Shown here: positions 31,883 to 39,458 of the stretch, in pieces | Layout of the letters: the number at the start of each line of letters is the position of its first letter | Position numbering within the stretch: the stretch's first letter is position 1 | Origin: Rhodospirillaceae bacterium LM-1 | GTDB lineage: Bacteria > Pseudomonadota > Alphaproteobacteria > Rhodospirillales > WMHbin7 | Assembly (NCBI GenBank): GCA_902725215.1 | Contig: CACUVI010000029.1 | Location: forward strand, 1-64,000 | Length of the DNA: 64,000 nucleotides | Reading direction: 5' to 3' | Position numbers and translations under genes: made by a program | The notes under the pieces: model-generated | Seen by the model: the letters and a program-made list of their open reading frames with translations, nothing else | What the model was told of the DNA's origin: nothing | The model's database searches: none

Positions 31883-32005
31883 TCAACGAATCATCAAAAT
31901 CAATATTGGTACAAAAACTAAGTAAAGCAAATAATATAGTTTTATAATGTTTCCATCGTTAAACCAGTTGTAACGCTTTTCATTATTCGAAGAGTTCTCA
32001 GTCAT
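31883..32005 (-). CDS. 40-residue single-membrane-segment protein
   Basis: A short gene: MTENSSNNEKRYNWFNDGNI, then a hydrophobic helix (LYYLLYLVFVPILILMI). An AGGAGAG ribosome site lies 7 nt before the ATG. It precedes the 31845 gene by 37 nt on the same strand, so the three AT-rich genes look like one operon headed by this membrane peptide. Function unknown; a small membrane toxin or an anchor are both possible. Confidence 0.55.
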   Translation of the reverse strand: MTENSSNNEKRYNWFNDGNIIKLYYLLYLVFVPILILMIR

Positions 32006-32181
32006 TTTTCATCTCTCCTAAGCATCGTCTTCGCCGCATGAACAGTCGCCGCTTCGCAGCGATTTTCAAGTGCCGCAAACCTTCGAGCTGAAGTCAGTCA
32101 AATGGCCTGCTCTAGATATCTTCTGCGTTAAGGGCGCCATTTCCGGTCATACGAAAATTCACCAGGAAATGCCCCTCGTAA

Positions 32182-33171
32182 TCAGGGCAAAGCCGGCCAG
32201 TTCACCCGGTGCTGACGAACGAGATCAGCCAACCGCTTGGGCGCCAGCACATCGACCTTGTCGCCCCAGGCATACAGGTGCCAGGCCATTTCGAGATCGC
32301 TGCCGGCGGTAAAGCGCACGACAAGGCTGCCGTCCTTTTTCCGCTCTACGGTCTGGTTGGGATGAAAGACGAAATCCTGAGCGAAGGGGGCCGCCTCGGG
32401 TTTGAAGCGCCAAACCACCTCGAACGGTTCATCGCCCTGGAAGAGGCCGAAAGAGCGCGCCGCGAAATCCTTGAGATTGAAGGCAGGATCGCGGACGAAC
32501 GGCTCGGCCTCAATCGTCGCCTCTTCGATATGGGCCAGACTGAACAACGCAACCTTGTTGGCCTTGGGGTTCTCGTGCCAAGCCACCAGATAATGCCGAT
32601 GCCCATGCAGGAATCCATAGGGATGAACGAGGCGCTTGTTGACTCGTCCCGTCGTCCGATTGCGATAGGCCAACGTTACCTTCCGGCAGGCCTTGATGGC
32701 TTGGCGCAAGTCTTCGATGACGAGCGGAGCGATGTTGGGACGCGGCCCTGGCCGCATAGCCAGCCCCTCGGCCTCCAGCAACGCTTCTAAGTCGGGCTCC
32801 ACCCGTCTCGCCACCTCGGGCTTCAATAGCGCCTTCAGCTTGGCGGCCAAGGTCGCCAGTTCCGCCGCCTCGTCCTCGCGGTTGTCGCGTTCCAGCAATT
32901 GAACTGCAGCTTCCAGAGCCGCCAGTTCCTCTGCCGTGCAGGTCGCCAGCCGATCCAGCGTTCCCGGCGGAATGCGCCAGCGCTTGGTGCGCTCGTCGCC
33001 ATGAACTTCCTCGGCCTGCGGGAAGGTGCGCAGAATGGCGTCGCGCATCCGCATGGCAGTGCGCCGCCCAACCCCAAAGCGGCTTTCGATATCGCCCAGG
33101 GTCAATCCTGTGCGCGCGGCCTGCATCTCCATGGCCAGCTGTAACAGATTGTCGGCCTTTTCGTAACGCAC
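32182..33171 (-). CDS. WYL-domain transcriptional regulator
   Basis: A 329-residue protein: N-terminal winged helix (LTLGDIESRFGVGRRTAMRM), middle WYL domain with VTLAYRNRTTGRVNKRLVHP and YLVAWHENPKANKVALFSL, and a C-terminal WCX-type region (LEMAWHLYAWGDKVDVLAPK). WYL regulators often control defence genes in response to nucleic-acid ligands. It starts 27 nt after the nuclease-EVE gene on the same strand, so the two are co-transcribed. It is a candidate regulator of the TGACC-N5-TGTCA sites in this region. Confidence 0.92.
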   Translation of the reverse strand: MRYEKADNLLQLAMEMQAARTGLTLGDIESRFGVGRRTAMRMRDAILRTFPQAEEVHGDERTKRWRIPPGTLDRLATCTAEELAALEAAVQLLERDNREDEAAELATLAAKLKALLKPEVARRVEPDLEALLEAEGLAMRPGPRPNIAPLVIEDLRQAIKACRKVTLAYRNRTTGRVNKRLVHPYGFLHGHRHYLVAWHENPKANKVALFSLAHIEEATIEAEPFVRDPAFNLKDFAARSFGLFQGDEPFEVVWRFKPEAAPFAQDFVFHPNQTVERKKDGSLVVRFTAGSDLEMAWHLYAWGDKVDVLAPKRLADLVRQHRVNWPALP

Positions 33172-33198
33172 GCCTGAAACTCCCCCTTGACCAACAAG

Positions 33199-33978
33199 CT
33201 ATCCGAACACTTTGTCAGGGCTATAACGGGCCAGAGTCTTCCTGGCGCTTGGATTCTTATCCAATATCAGTTTGTAAAGGTCTGCCCATTGGGATGTTGC
33301 CTTATAGCCCCCCTGTAACTGTCCACGAATGAACCCTGCCGACTTGATCCGACGGTGGGACTGAAGATCTTCCAGGTGAATGGGGTCCTTAAGGGAAGCC
33401 ACCCGCGTGATACTGGCCATGACATCTCTTCCCGGCTTCCATCCCGCCCTTTGCTTTGTCGGCTGGCAAGTGACGCGGAAAAGGTCGGCGATAAACCTGT
33501 CTGGAGATTTTCTGTAATAGAGAATCAAGTCGCCAGTCCGCGCTCCACTGGGAACAGACCAACTCTTGTCCTTGGATTTCACAAAGGATATTTCGTCTCC
33601 GGTGACAGACTTGACCCAGACGTTGAAACCAAGGCCAAACTCCTCAGCCAAGCTGATAATCGTTAGATTCTTTGGGGCGTCAGACCAATTATTTTCCCAA
33701 CAAACAACCCAGTCACAGCCCTTGGGATCATGGCGGTGAGAAACAAAGCTGCGCGCCTTCAATTCGAATTCGATGCGGATTTCTTTGCCATGCAGGCTTG
33801 CAATGCAGTCTGGAAAATTCGGACGGATTTGCTCAATCCGAATTTTCCTCTTTCTGGCCCAGTCAAGAAACAGCACAACCACGCCCATTTCGTTGACAGG
33901 GGCGTATCTGAGTCCAAATCCATCGGGCAAAGGCATTGGCTGCACTTTTGCCAAAGACTTTTTCGCATGCTTTGCCAT
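33199..33978 (-). CDS. PD-(D/E)XK nuclease-like protein with C-terminal EVE/PUA-like domain
   Basis: A 259-residue protein from the ATG at 33978 (preceded by a GGGGGG-type ribosome site). Residues about 28-100 show a nuclease-like core: NEMGVVVLFLDWARK, FPDCIA (Asp57), IRIEFELKARSF (Glu70/Glu72, Lys74) and CDWVVCWENNW. Residues about 139-230 fit an EVE-like PUA fold: SWSVPSGARTGDLILYYRKS, DRFIADLFRVTC. EVE domains bind modified cytosine. The combination suggests modification-dependent restriction or sensing. It is co-transcribed with the WYL regulator. The nuclease-like motif is firm; the EVE call is moderate. Confidence 0.6.
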   Translation of the reverse strand: MAKHAKKSLAKVQPMPLPDGFGLRYAPVNEMGVVVLFLDWARKRKIRIEQIRPNFPDCIASLHGKEIRIEFELKARSFVSHRHDPKGCDWVVCWENNWSDAPKNLTIISLAEEFGLGFNVWVKSVTGDEISFVKSKDKSWSVPSGARTGDLILYYRKSPDRFIADLFRVTCQPTKQRAGWKPGRDVMASITRVASLKDPIHLEDLQSHRRIKSAGFIRGQLQGGYKATSQWADLYKLILDKNPSARKTLARYSPDKVFG

Positions 33979-34051
33979 GTTTACCCCCCTAAGTCTGTGA
34001 AGACCCCTAAGAACGTATAGCACAACCATTCATAGCAATAAAGAGTACGTG

Positions 34052-34066
34052 TGACCAAAATGGTCA
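34052..34066. promoter_or_regulatory. Perfect TGACC-N5-GGTCA palindrome in divergent promoter
   Basis: TGACC-AAAAT-GGTCA (extended GTGACCA...TGGTCAC) is the most symmetrical of the six sites. It lies between the divergent nuclease-EVE/WYL operon (start 33978) and the PcfJ/HIRAN-like gene (start 34104), 37 nt before the latter. This is the best candidate operator for the WYL regulator. Confidence 0.6.
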
Positions 34067-34103
34067 CCTCCCGGGTCTTGAATAGGACTTGAAGGAGTTG
34101 GAC

Positions 34104-35573
34104 ATGGTTCGCTTTGAGCGCCTGGATCTTGAAGTCATCGCCTATCATGAAACCCACACCGTCCATCAATATGATTGGGAGGTGGGGTTTCATTGCTGGA
34201 TGCTGCCCAAGGGGGATTATGCCGTAGCGAGATGCCATGTTCCCGAGAATGATATTGTTGACGAACATGGACAGTTGCTTCCCGAATTGGATTGGGCCCT
34301 GCAAGACCTGTATATCCGCATCCCCGACAAGGTTTTGCGGCTTGCAAGCCATTGCACAGCCCATCAATGGCTGGCCTTGGAAGCCATGCGCCATGTTCCA
34401 AGATTCGATAGCTTCCTGGCGCAGGAGATCAAGGGTGCCGGGGTCAATTTCATCCTGGCGGTCTGGGAGTTAGGCGAAGCAAAACGGCTATCTGACCGGA
34501 CAAGAGCAACGCTTAACAGGCGCATGATGTCCGAGGATCGGATTTCGCTGCTGCGCGATCTGACGGGTAGCGAGGATGTGAACAGGGCCACCTTGAAATT
34601 GATCACGAAGGCGGATGACGTGGATATCAATGCCGAGTTCCTTCATGGAATTATCGGCCTCTCCGCCAATTCATCGGCCCGCAAGGCAACACTTGCCTTG
34701 CCGCGGATGTCCTCCTGGCTTCTGGATGGCTTGGTTGACGTTCCGCCCTGGCTGCAACTGCCCGCTTTGGCGCGAATCATGGAAGCGGACCATATCGGCG
34801 GATATGAAATCGAGGAAATCATCACGCCGGTGATTCGCAACTGCGACGAAGCGACGCAAGACAGGATTGTTCGTTCGCTATCGACGGCCAAGACCTGGGA
34901 CGAAGTCGAAGACCGCCTGATCCGCTGGCAAGAGAAGTTGGAACCTGATAGCCGCTTCCCCAAACCGCCGATACCCGGCACCGATTTGCTGCGTCCCATC
35001 CGAAGCATCCATGAGCTTCAGAAGGAAGGTTGGCAGATGTGCCACTGCGTGGGCAACATCACTTATGTGTCCCAAGCGATGGATGGCCGAAGCTATTTCT
35101 ACAGATGGATTGGCGAGGAACGGGCGACCGTAGAACTCTATCCCCACTTCCCGACCAGGCGTTGGAAACTGTGCAATGCACTGGGGTGCAACAATCAAAC
35201 GCTGAAGCCTGAAACCATGGCGGCGATCAAGGCTGTTCTGGCCAAGCAGCTTCCACCACCACCCATCGACACCTATGTTGCCGGTGCCGGGTTCTGGCTG
35301 ACGCTGGAAGAGCGCTCGAACCTTCGCTGGAACACGCAACTTGATTTCAGGCGCGAACCAAGCCCGCAAGGCAAGGAGGAGACCATTGCGCTGTATCTGC
35401 CCGGCGGCGCCAAGATCGGCTATCTGCCTAAAGTGGAGGCCGCCATGCTGATCCAGCAATCGGACCAGGGGAAGCGCTTCTCAATCGTCATCAAGAACGA
35501 CGAGCGAAATGGCGATACCTTGTCGGTTTCGATCATGGAAGAGGAAGCCCAGGCGCCAGACAAAGCGGCCTGA
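34104..35573 (+). CDS. PcfJ-like protein with C-terminal HIRAN-like domain
   Basis: A 489-residue protein; the ATG at 34104 follows AAGGAG at 34092-34097. Residues about 300-350 match the PcfJ pattern: SIHELQKEGWQMCHCVGNIT, then GRSYFYRW and RATVELYPH (conserved HCV and TVE). Residues about 400-478 resemble HIRAN: REPSPQGKEETIALYLPGG then AKIGYLPKVEAAMLI. PcfJ proteins occur on conjugative elements with unknown function; HIRAN domains bind DNA ends. The N-terminal 290 residues are helical and unrecognised. It is divergent from the nuclease-EVE/WYL operon over a shared palindrome. Confidence 0.6.
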   Translation: MVRFERLDLEVIAYHETHTVHQYDWEVGFHCWMLPKGDYAVARCHVPENDIVDEHGQLLPELDWALQDLYIRIPDKVLRLASHCTAHQWLALEAMRHVPRFDSFLAQEIKGAGVNFILAVWELGEAKRLSDRTRATLNRRMMSEDRISLLRDLTGSEDVNRATLKLITKADDVDINAEFLHGIIGLSANSSARKATLALPRMSSWLLDGLVDVPPWLQLPALARIMEADHIGGYEIEEIITPVIRNCDEATQDRIVRSLSTAKTWDEVEDRLIRWQEKLEPDSRFPKPPIPGTDLLRPIRSIHELQKEGWQMCHCVGNITYVSQAMDGRSYFYRWIGEERATVELYPHFPTRRWKLCNALGCNNQTLKPETMAAIKAVLAKQLPPPPIDTYVAGAGFWLTLEERSNLRWNTQLDFRREPSPQGKEETIALYLPGGAKIGYLPKVEAAMLIQQSDQGKRFSIVIKNDERNGDTLSVSIMEEEAQAPDKAA

Positions 35574-35591
35574 CGGGGTAAGAACAAACCA

Positions 35592-35606
35592 TGACCGGAA
35601 TTGTCA
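35592..35606 (+). promoter_or_regulatory. TGACC-N5-TGTCA motif upstream of 35630 gene
   Basis: TGACC-GGAAT-TGTCA, 23 nt before the ATG at 35630 and 19 nt after the stop of the PcfJ/HIRAN-like gene. It suggests that the 35630 gene has its own regulated promoter. Confidence 0.5.
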
Positions 35607-35629
35607 TGCATCGCCCCTAGGCTGTCAGC

Positions 35630-36031
35630 ATGAACGCTCTGCCAAGAACTTCCCCCTTCATTGTTCGCCAAGCCGAACCCTGCTGGCGCATGACGGCGAC
35701 GGCTTTGGTGGGGCAGAGCGAAATCGGGCGCGTTGCCTATGGGCGTTGGGATCATCAGTTCGGGGCCTGGGTCGAACAGGATGGCGACTGGCTGCCATTC
35801 TGCCCTTCCATCCCCTTCCTTGGAAAATTCGGGGTCTGGCTGGAGCCCAAGGGCGAGCGGACTGATCGCTGGTACGAAGAGCGCGCCATGAAGGCCGCCT
35901 ATTTCAACCTGATTCCAACCTTCGTGCGACGGCTTGCTTCGGCGCATGGCCGCAAGCAATGGCAATGGCTTCAGGCCTATTGGAACACACACGCAAGCGC
36001 TAATTCATCAAAGGAGATGCAGAATGGATAA
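35630..36031 (+). CDS. Unknown protein, member of the motif-linked set
   Basis: A 133-residue soluble protein rich in tryptophan (FGAWVEQDGDWLPFCPSIPF, KFGVWLEPKGERTDRWYEER, GRKQWQWLQAYW). No family recognised. Its stop overlaps the following membrane-protein gene by 8 nt, so the two are co-translated. Confidence 0.55.
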   Translation: MNALPRTSPFIVRQAEPCWRMTATALVGQSEIGRVAYGRWDHQFGAWVEQDGDWLPFCPSIPFLGKFGVWLEPKGERTDRWYEERAMKAAYFNLIPTFVRRLASAHGRKQWQWLQAYWNTHASANSSKEMQNG

Positions 36032-36329
36032 GACTTTCTGGCTGGTCGCTATTGTGATTATGGCGGCTGGATCACTGCCCGTTTGGATCGCCTATGCGAG
36101 GCATCACCCGGCGCGTGGCTGGATCGGCCTGGTCTGTGTTTTGACCGGCTGGACAGGCTATGCCTGGCTGATCGCTCTTGTCTGGTCGCTGCTGCCGTTC
36201 CGCAAGCTGCCCGAGATCACCGTGACCGAGGTGGATTTTTGCCGCGGATGCAATCCACGCTGGCCCGCTGCCATCCCCGGATACGATCAGAAACTGGCCC
36301 GCCTAGAGCTGCTGTATGATGGCCGCTGA
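36024..36329 (+). CDS. Superinfection-immunity-like small membrane protein
   Basis: A 101-residue protein with two membrane helices (FWLVAIVIMAAGSLPVWIAY and WIGLVCVLTGWTGYAWLIAL). The GW-TGYAWLIALVW segment matches the Imm_superinfect family named after phage T4 Imm, which blocks entry of phage DNA. The family is also widespread in bacterial genomes outside defence. A ribosome site AAGGAG lies 8 nt before the start. The cytoplasmic tail has a CRGC pair. Confidence 0.7.
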   Translation: MDKTFWLVAIVIMAAGSLPVWIAYARHHPARGWIGLVCVLTGWTGYAWLIALVWSLLPFRKLPEITVTEVDFCRGCNPRWPAAIPGYDQKLARLELLYDGR

Positions 36330-36389
36330 CATCGACAAAGAGGTTCGTGAGCGAGTGTGGGATCAGCTGACCAGACGTAGAGGAGAACT

Positions 36390-36602
36390 ATGGTCTCAGG
36401 TCAAACCCTGGGCCGCCTGGCCGATCGGCTGGAGATTCCGATCAACGAGCTGACCGCCGCCCTGGAGAGCGACGAGGCAGCTGACCCCGAGCGGATCGAA
36501 TTGGAAGCGCGGCTGAACGACATCGCCCGCCAACTCGACAAGCCCACCTTGCGCATTGCGCTGGAGCAGATCGCCGCTCTGGCCAAGACGGGACGCCGTT
36601 AG
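36390..36602 (+). CDS. Small HTH-like protein (partial XRE-like)
   Basis: A 70-residue protein with an AGGAG ribosome site. MVSGQTLGRLADRLEIPINE resembles the last two helices of an XRE domain (SxxTLxxLAxxLxIPxxEL), and the rest is an acidic helix (ERIELEARLNDIARQLDKPT). The usual N-terminal half of the HTH is missing, so it is either a short regulator or a truncated one. Confidence 0.5.
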   Translation: MVSGQTLGRLADRLEIPINELTAALESDEAADPERIELEARLNDIARQLDKPTLRIALEQIAALAKTGRR

Positions 36603-36664
36603 GCGACGTCTTTCCTTCGCCTGTCTTCCTCACCCAAGGGTGCTTCCCGTTCCTTTCAAACAAG

Positions 36665-36729
36665 GGCGGGGTTTTCGTCGATCTCAAGAGAAAACCCCGC
36701 CGACAAACGCGCCTTAAAGCGCGTGTCGG
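36665..36729. other. Two consecutive hairpins upstream of coupling-protein gene
   Basis: GGCGGGGTTTTC (36665-36676) pairs perfectly with GAAAACCCCGCC (36690-36701). Directly after it, CCGAC-AA-ACGCGC pairs with GCGCGT-GTCGG around a CTTAAA loop (36700-36729). No T-run follows either, so simple intrinsic termination is unlikely. An origin of transfer, a replication or relaxosome site, or an attenuator before the 36783 gene are all possible. Confidence 0.45.
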
Positions 36730-36782
36730 GTCATTTATTGAATTTAGGGGGTAGAGAAAATTTTTAGAAAGGTCCCATTGAG

Positions 36783-38393
36783 ATGTTGGAAGTCGATCCC
36801 CTGCTGGCGGCGTATCAGGATGCCAGCCTTGAAGACGGCGAAGTGGATGATGTGATTCAAGAAATCATGCACTTCAAGGAAGAGGGCAAGAATAGGCGGC
36901 AAGGGACCGCCCCAAAGGCCCAGGACGAACTGACCGCACTTTTCAATAATGAGAACGAAGACACGCCGCCTTGGTATGGGGCCGATGAGATGGTCATCAT
37001 GGCGCTGGGCAACCTGTCTGCGAAGGCTGAGAGTGAGTCTCCCGCCCAGGTCCCGTTCTCAGCACCGTCTGTCGGTACGACATCCGGCAACGCGCCCACG
37101 ACTTGCGAGCATCCGATTTCCACGTCGCTTCTCTTGGGCTATGGAGTACCGGAAAAGCGCCGCTCCATCGGCTTTACGTCCAACATGGATGACACAAAAC
37201 CCGAGAAGAGCGAAGCAGTAACCTATGACGGCGAAGGGCACCTGATTACCGTCGGCAGCACGGGTTCCGGCAAAGGTGTCAGTTGCATCATTCCGAACCT
37301 GCTGACCTATACCGGACCGGCCTTCGTGATCGACATCAAGGGCGAGGCCGCCCTCCAGACGGCCGGATACCGTCGGGACCTCATGGGCCAGAAGGTTCTG
37401 ATCGTCGATCCCTGGAAGCTGGTCGTCGAGAACACCGACGCGCTGAACCCGCTCGACAGCCTCGACATGTACAAGCCTGGCTATTTCGAAGCAGCGCTGG
37501 CGCTGGCCGGTCTGATCCTGCCGGTCGATGCGGGCGAAAAGAAGATCGATCCGCATTGGGCGGTGCGCGGACGGGCAATCATTGCAGGCCTTCTGATGCT
37601 GATCGCCCGGCATTTTCCGGATCATGCGCGGCATCTGCAAATGTTGGGCGATATCTTCGCACTGCGGGCATCGGATTTTGCAAAATTGCTGGTAGCCATG
37701 GACCGATCGCCGGTGCCGGAAATCGCCCAATCCGTCGGGCAGATCCTGGCGGCACCCGACAAGGAACGCGCCTCGATCTTCTCGACAATCCTTCGCGCCG
37801 TCACACCCTGGTCGTCGAAGTTTCTGGTTCCGGCGATATCGAAGTCGAACATTAAATTGGACGAAGTTACCGAAGGCGTGCCGCTCACCATCTATTTCGT
37901 AGTGCCGCCGCAATATCTTAAATCTCATGGCAATGTGCTTTCTGCCTGGATCGGAACGCTGCTGAACGCGCTTCTGAAGCGCACACCCGGCCAGAACTTA
38001 CCCAAAACTCTGTTTGTCCTCGATGAAGCGGCGAACCTTGGCTACATGCCTCAAATTCCTGTCTTCTATTCCCTGGCGAGGGGGTACGGCGTGCGCGTCT
38101 GGACCTTCTGGCAGTCGGTTTCTCAGCTGCTAACGGTTTATCCTGAAGAATACGAGAATCTGATCGACCAGGCCCACGTACTCCAAGGTTTCGGCATCAC
38201 CAACTACCGCATGGCAAATCAAATCGCCAATCTGGTCGGCAACGTAACCGGCGAAGAATTGCTGAACATGCCAGCCGATCAATGCCTGGTCCATTGCCAG
38301 ACGTTTCCAGATCGAAAGCCGCGGTTTCTGACCAAGCCCAACTATCTGACGAATCTGCGTCTGTGGGGCCGCTCCGGCATCAGCCTGAACTGA
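36783..38393 (+). CDS. VirD4/TraG-type coupling protein lacking membrane segments
   Basis: A 536-residue ATPase. Walker A is GSTGSGKGVS near residue 160, Walker B TLFVLDEAANLG near 411, with family motifs FVIDIKGEAALQTAGYRR, VLIVDPW, ALNPLDSL and ARGYGVRVWTFWQSVSQL. Normal VirD4/TraG proteins have two N-terminal membrane helices; here residues 1-140 are hydrophilic and acidic (DASLEDGEVDDVIQEIMHF). Soluble relatives exist on mobile islands. It precedes a MobA/MobL gene, while no other type IV secretion genes are present, so transfer would need a helper. Confidence 0.88.
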   Translation: MLEVDPLLAAYQDASLEDGEVDDVIQEIMHFKEEGKNRRQGTAPKAQDELTALFNNENEDTPPWYGADEMVIMALGNLSAKAESESPAQVPFSAPSVGTTSGNAPTTCEHPISTSLLLGYGVPEKRRSIGFTSNMDDTKPEKSEAVTYDGEGHLITVGSTGSGKGVSCIIPNLLTYTGPAFVIDIKGEAALQTAGYRRDLMGQKVLIVDPWKLVVENTDALNPLDSLDMYKPGYFEAALALAGLILPVDAGEKKIDPHWAVRGRAIIAGLLMLIARHFPDHARHLQMLGDIFALRASDFAKLLVAMDRSPVPEIAQSVGQILAAPDKERASIFSTILRAVTPWSSKFLVPAISKSNIKLDEVTEGVPLTIYFVVPPQYLKSHGNVLSAWIGTLLNALLKRTPGQNLPKTLFVLDEAANLGYMPQIPVFYSLARGYGVRVWTFWQSVSQLLTVYPEEYENLIDQAHVLQGFGITNYRMANQIANLVGNVTGEELLNMPADQCLVHCQTFPDRKPRFLTKPNYLTNLRLWGRSGISLN

Positions 38394-38411
38394 CCGACAT
38401 CACAATCTAAT

Positions 38412-38452
38412 TGCCCGGATGGGCACCACAAATTCGATGCAAGTGCATCGAA
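38412..38452. other. Hairpins upstream of second MobA/MobL gene (candidate oriT)
   Basis: TGCCC-GGAT-GGGCA (38412-38425) and TTCGATGC-AAGT-GCATCGAA (38433-38452) are two perfect stem-loops in the 119-bp gap between coupling protein and relaxase gene. They could form an oriT. No nick motif is identified. Confidence 0.4.
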
Positions 38453-38512
38453 GCGCTTCAGCTTGCCCTGAACGCATCTCAACGCGGATAAACCGCACAG
38501 AAAGGAAACATC

Positions 38513-39079
38513 ATGTCAGAAGTACACACCCGATTCGAAGTCAAACCCTTCCGCAGAATCTACGAAGGTCAACGCCGTTACATCATGGCGGCGGCAGCCT
38601 ATCGCAGCGGCTCGCGTCTCTATTACGGCGATCGGCAATTCGACTTTTCCCAGAAGAAACAGGACGTCATCGTCTCGGAAATCATGCTTCCGAACGAAGC
38701 CCCCGACATCCTCAGAAACCGAGGCGTGCTGTGGTCTGCTGTGGAAGCCGCCGAACGTATGTCCGACGGGCTGTTGGCGCGCGAGTTGGTGGTCGATCTG
38801 CCGCGAGGACTGCCACCGACCAAATGGTGGGCGGTGGTGCGCAACTTCGCCTTCTTCAGCTTGGTTCAGAAGGGAATGATCGTCGATCTGGCCATCCATC
38901 AGCCAGACCGTCTCGGCAGGCTGTCGTCGCCGCACGCGCACATTCTGCTGACCGTCCGCAAAGTCGGCCCATCCGGCTTTCTGCATATCGAAAATCAGTG
39001 GCGCGACGCGCTGCACGACCCAGCCTTGCGCAAGACCTGGGCCGACGCTTTCAAATTTACCAGCATCCAAAACGTCTAG
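38513..39079 (+). CDS. Minimal MobA/MobL-family relaxase domain protein
   Basis: A 188-residue protein that is essentially only the relaxase fold: IMAAAAYRSGSRLYYGDRQF, SEIMLPNEAPDILRNRGVLW, LLARELVVDLPRGLPP, and SPHAHILLTVRKV, whose HAH is the metal-binding histidine motif. The C-terminus after the motif is short, unlike full MobA proteins that add a primase or helical domain. A GAAAGGA-type ribosome site precedes the ATG. Adjacent to the coupling protein, it forms a mobilization module. Confidence 0.82.
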   Translation: MSEVHTRFEVKPFRRIYEGQRRYIMAAAAYRSGSRLYYGDRQFDFSQKKQDVIVSEIMLPNEAPDILRNRGVLWSAVEAAERMSDGLLARELVVDLPRGLPPTKWWAVVRNFAFFSLVQKGMIVDLAIHQPDRLGRLSSPHAHILLTVRKVGPSGFLHIENQWRDALHDPALRKTWADAFKFTSIQNV

Positions 39080-39089
39080 GAGAGTTCAA

Positions 39090-39458
39090 ATGACAAAGAC
39101 CAACGACACCGACGAAAACAAGGTCATCGCGACCTTCCAATTCAACGGCAACATCATGTTCTCGGCTCTGCAAAGCTTTTTGCAGGTGCTGGCGGATGCC
39201 GGCGTCGATAGCAAAAGCGACAGCGCAAAATATACCGTCCTCGGCTATCTGGTGGAGGCCATGGCCGTCGTGACGGCGACGACGACGGATGTCAGCGAAG
39301 GCGAAGACATTGCTTATATCTTGGCGGGACACACCGCCAAAAGAACTGTCGAACGCCTCCATGAAAGGTGGCTCTATGAGTTGAAGCAAGAAGCATCCGA
39401 ACGTAACATGCCCCAACCGATCGACCTTACCGAGATCGAACCCCAAGGCGAGGCGTGA
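39090..39458 (+). CDS. Unknown protein downstream of relaxase
   Basis: A 122-residue acidic protein (VIATFQFNGNIMFSALQSFL, then ADAGVDSKSDSAKYTVLGYL, TAKRTVERLHERWLYELKQE). No family recognised. It starts 10 nt after the relaxase gene with a GGAG ribosome site and its stop overlaps the next gene as GTGA, so it belongs to the mobilization operon. Confidence 0.6.
   Translation: MTKTNDTDENKVIATFQFNGNIMFSALQSFLQVLADAGVDSKSDSAKYTVLGYLVEAMAVVTATTTDVSEGEDIAYILAGHTAKRTVERLHERWLYELKQEASERNMPQPIDLTEIEPQGEA

Noticed and set aside
36319-36453. 44-codon frame (MAADIDKEVRERVWDQLT...)
   Set aside because: It overlaps both neighbours, and the downstream HTH-like frame at 36390 has a better ribosome site. 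A frameshifted HTH gene was considered, but the upstream frame is closed by a stop.
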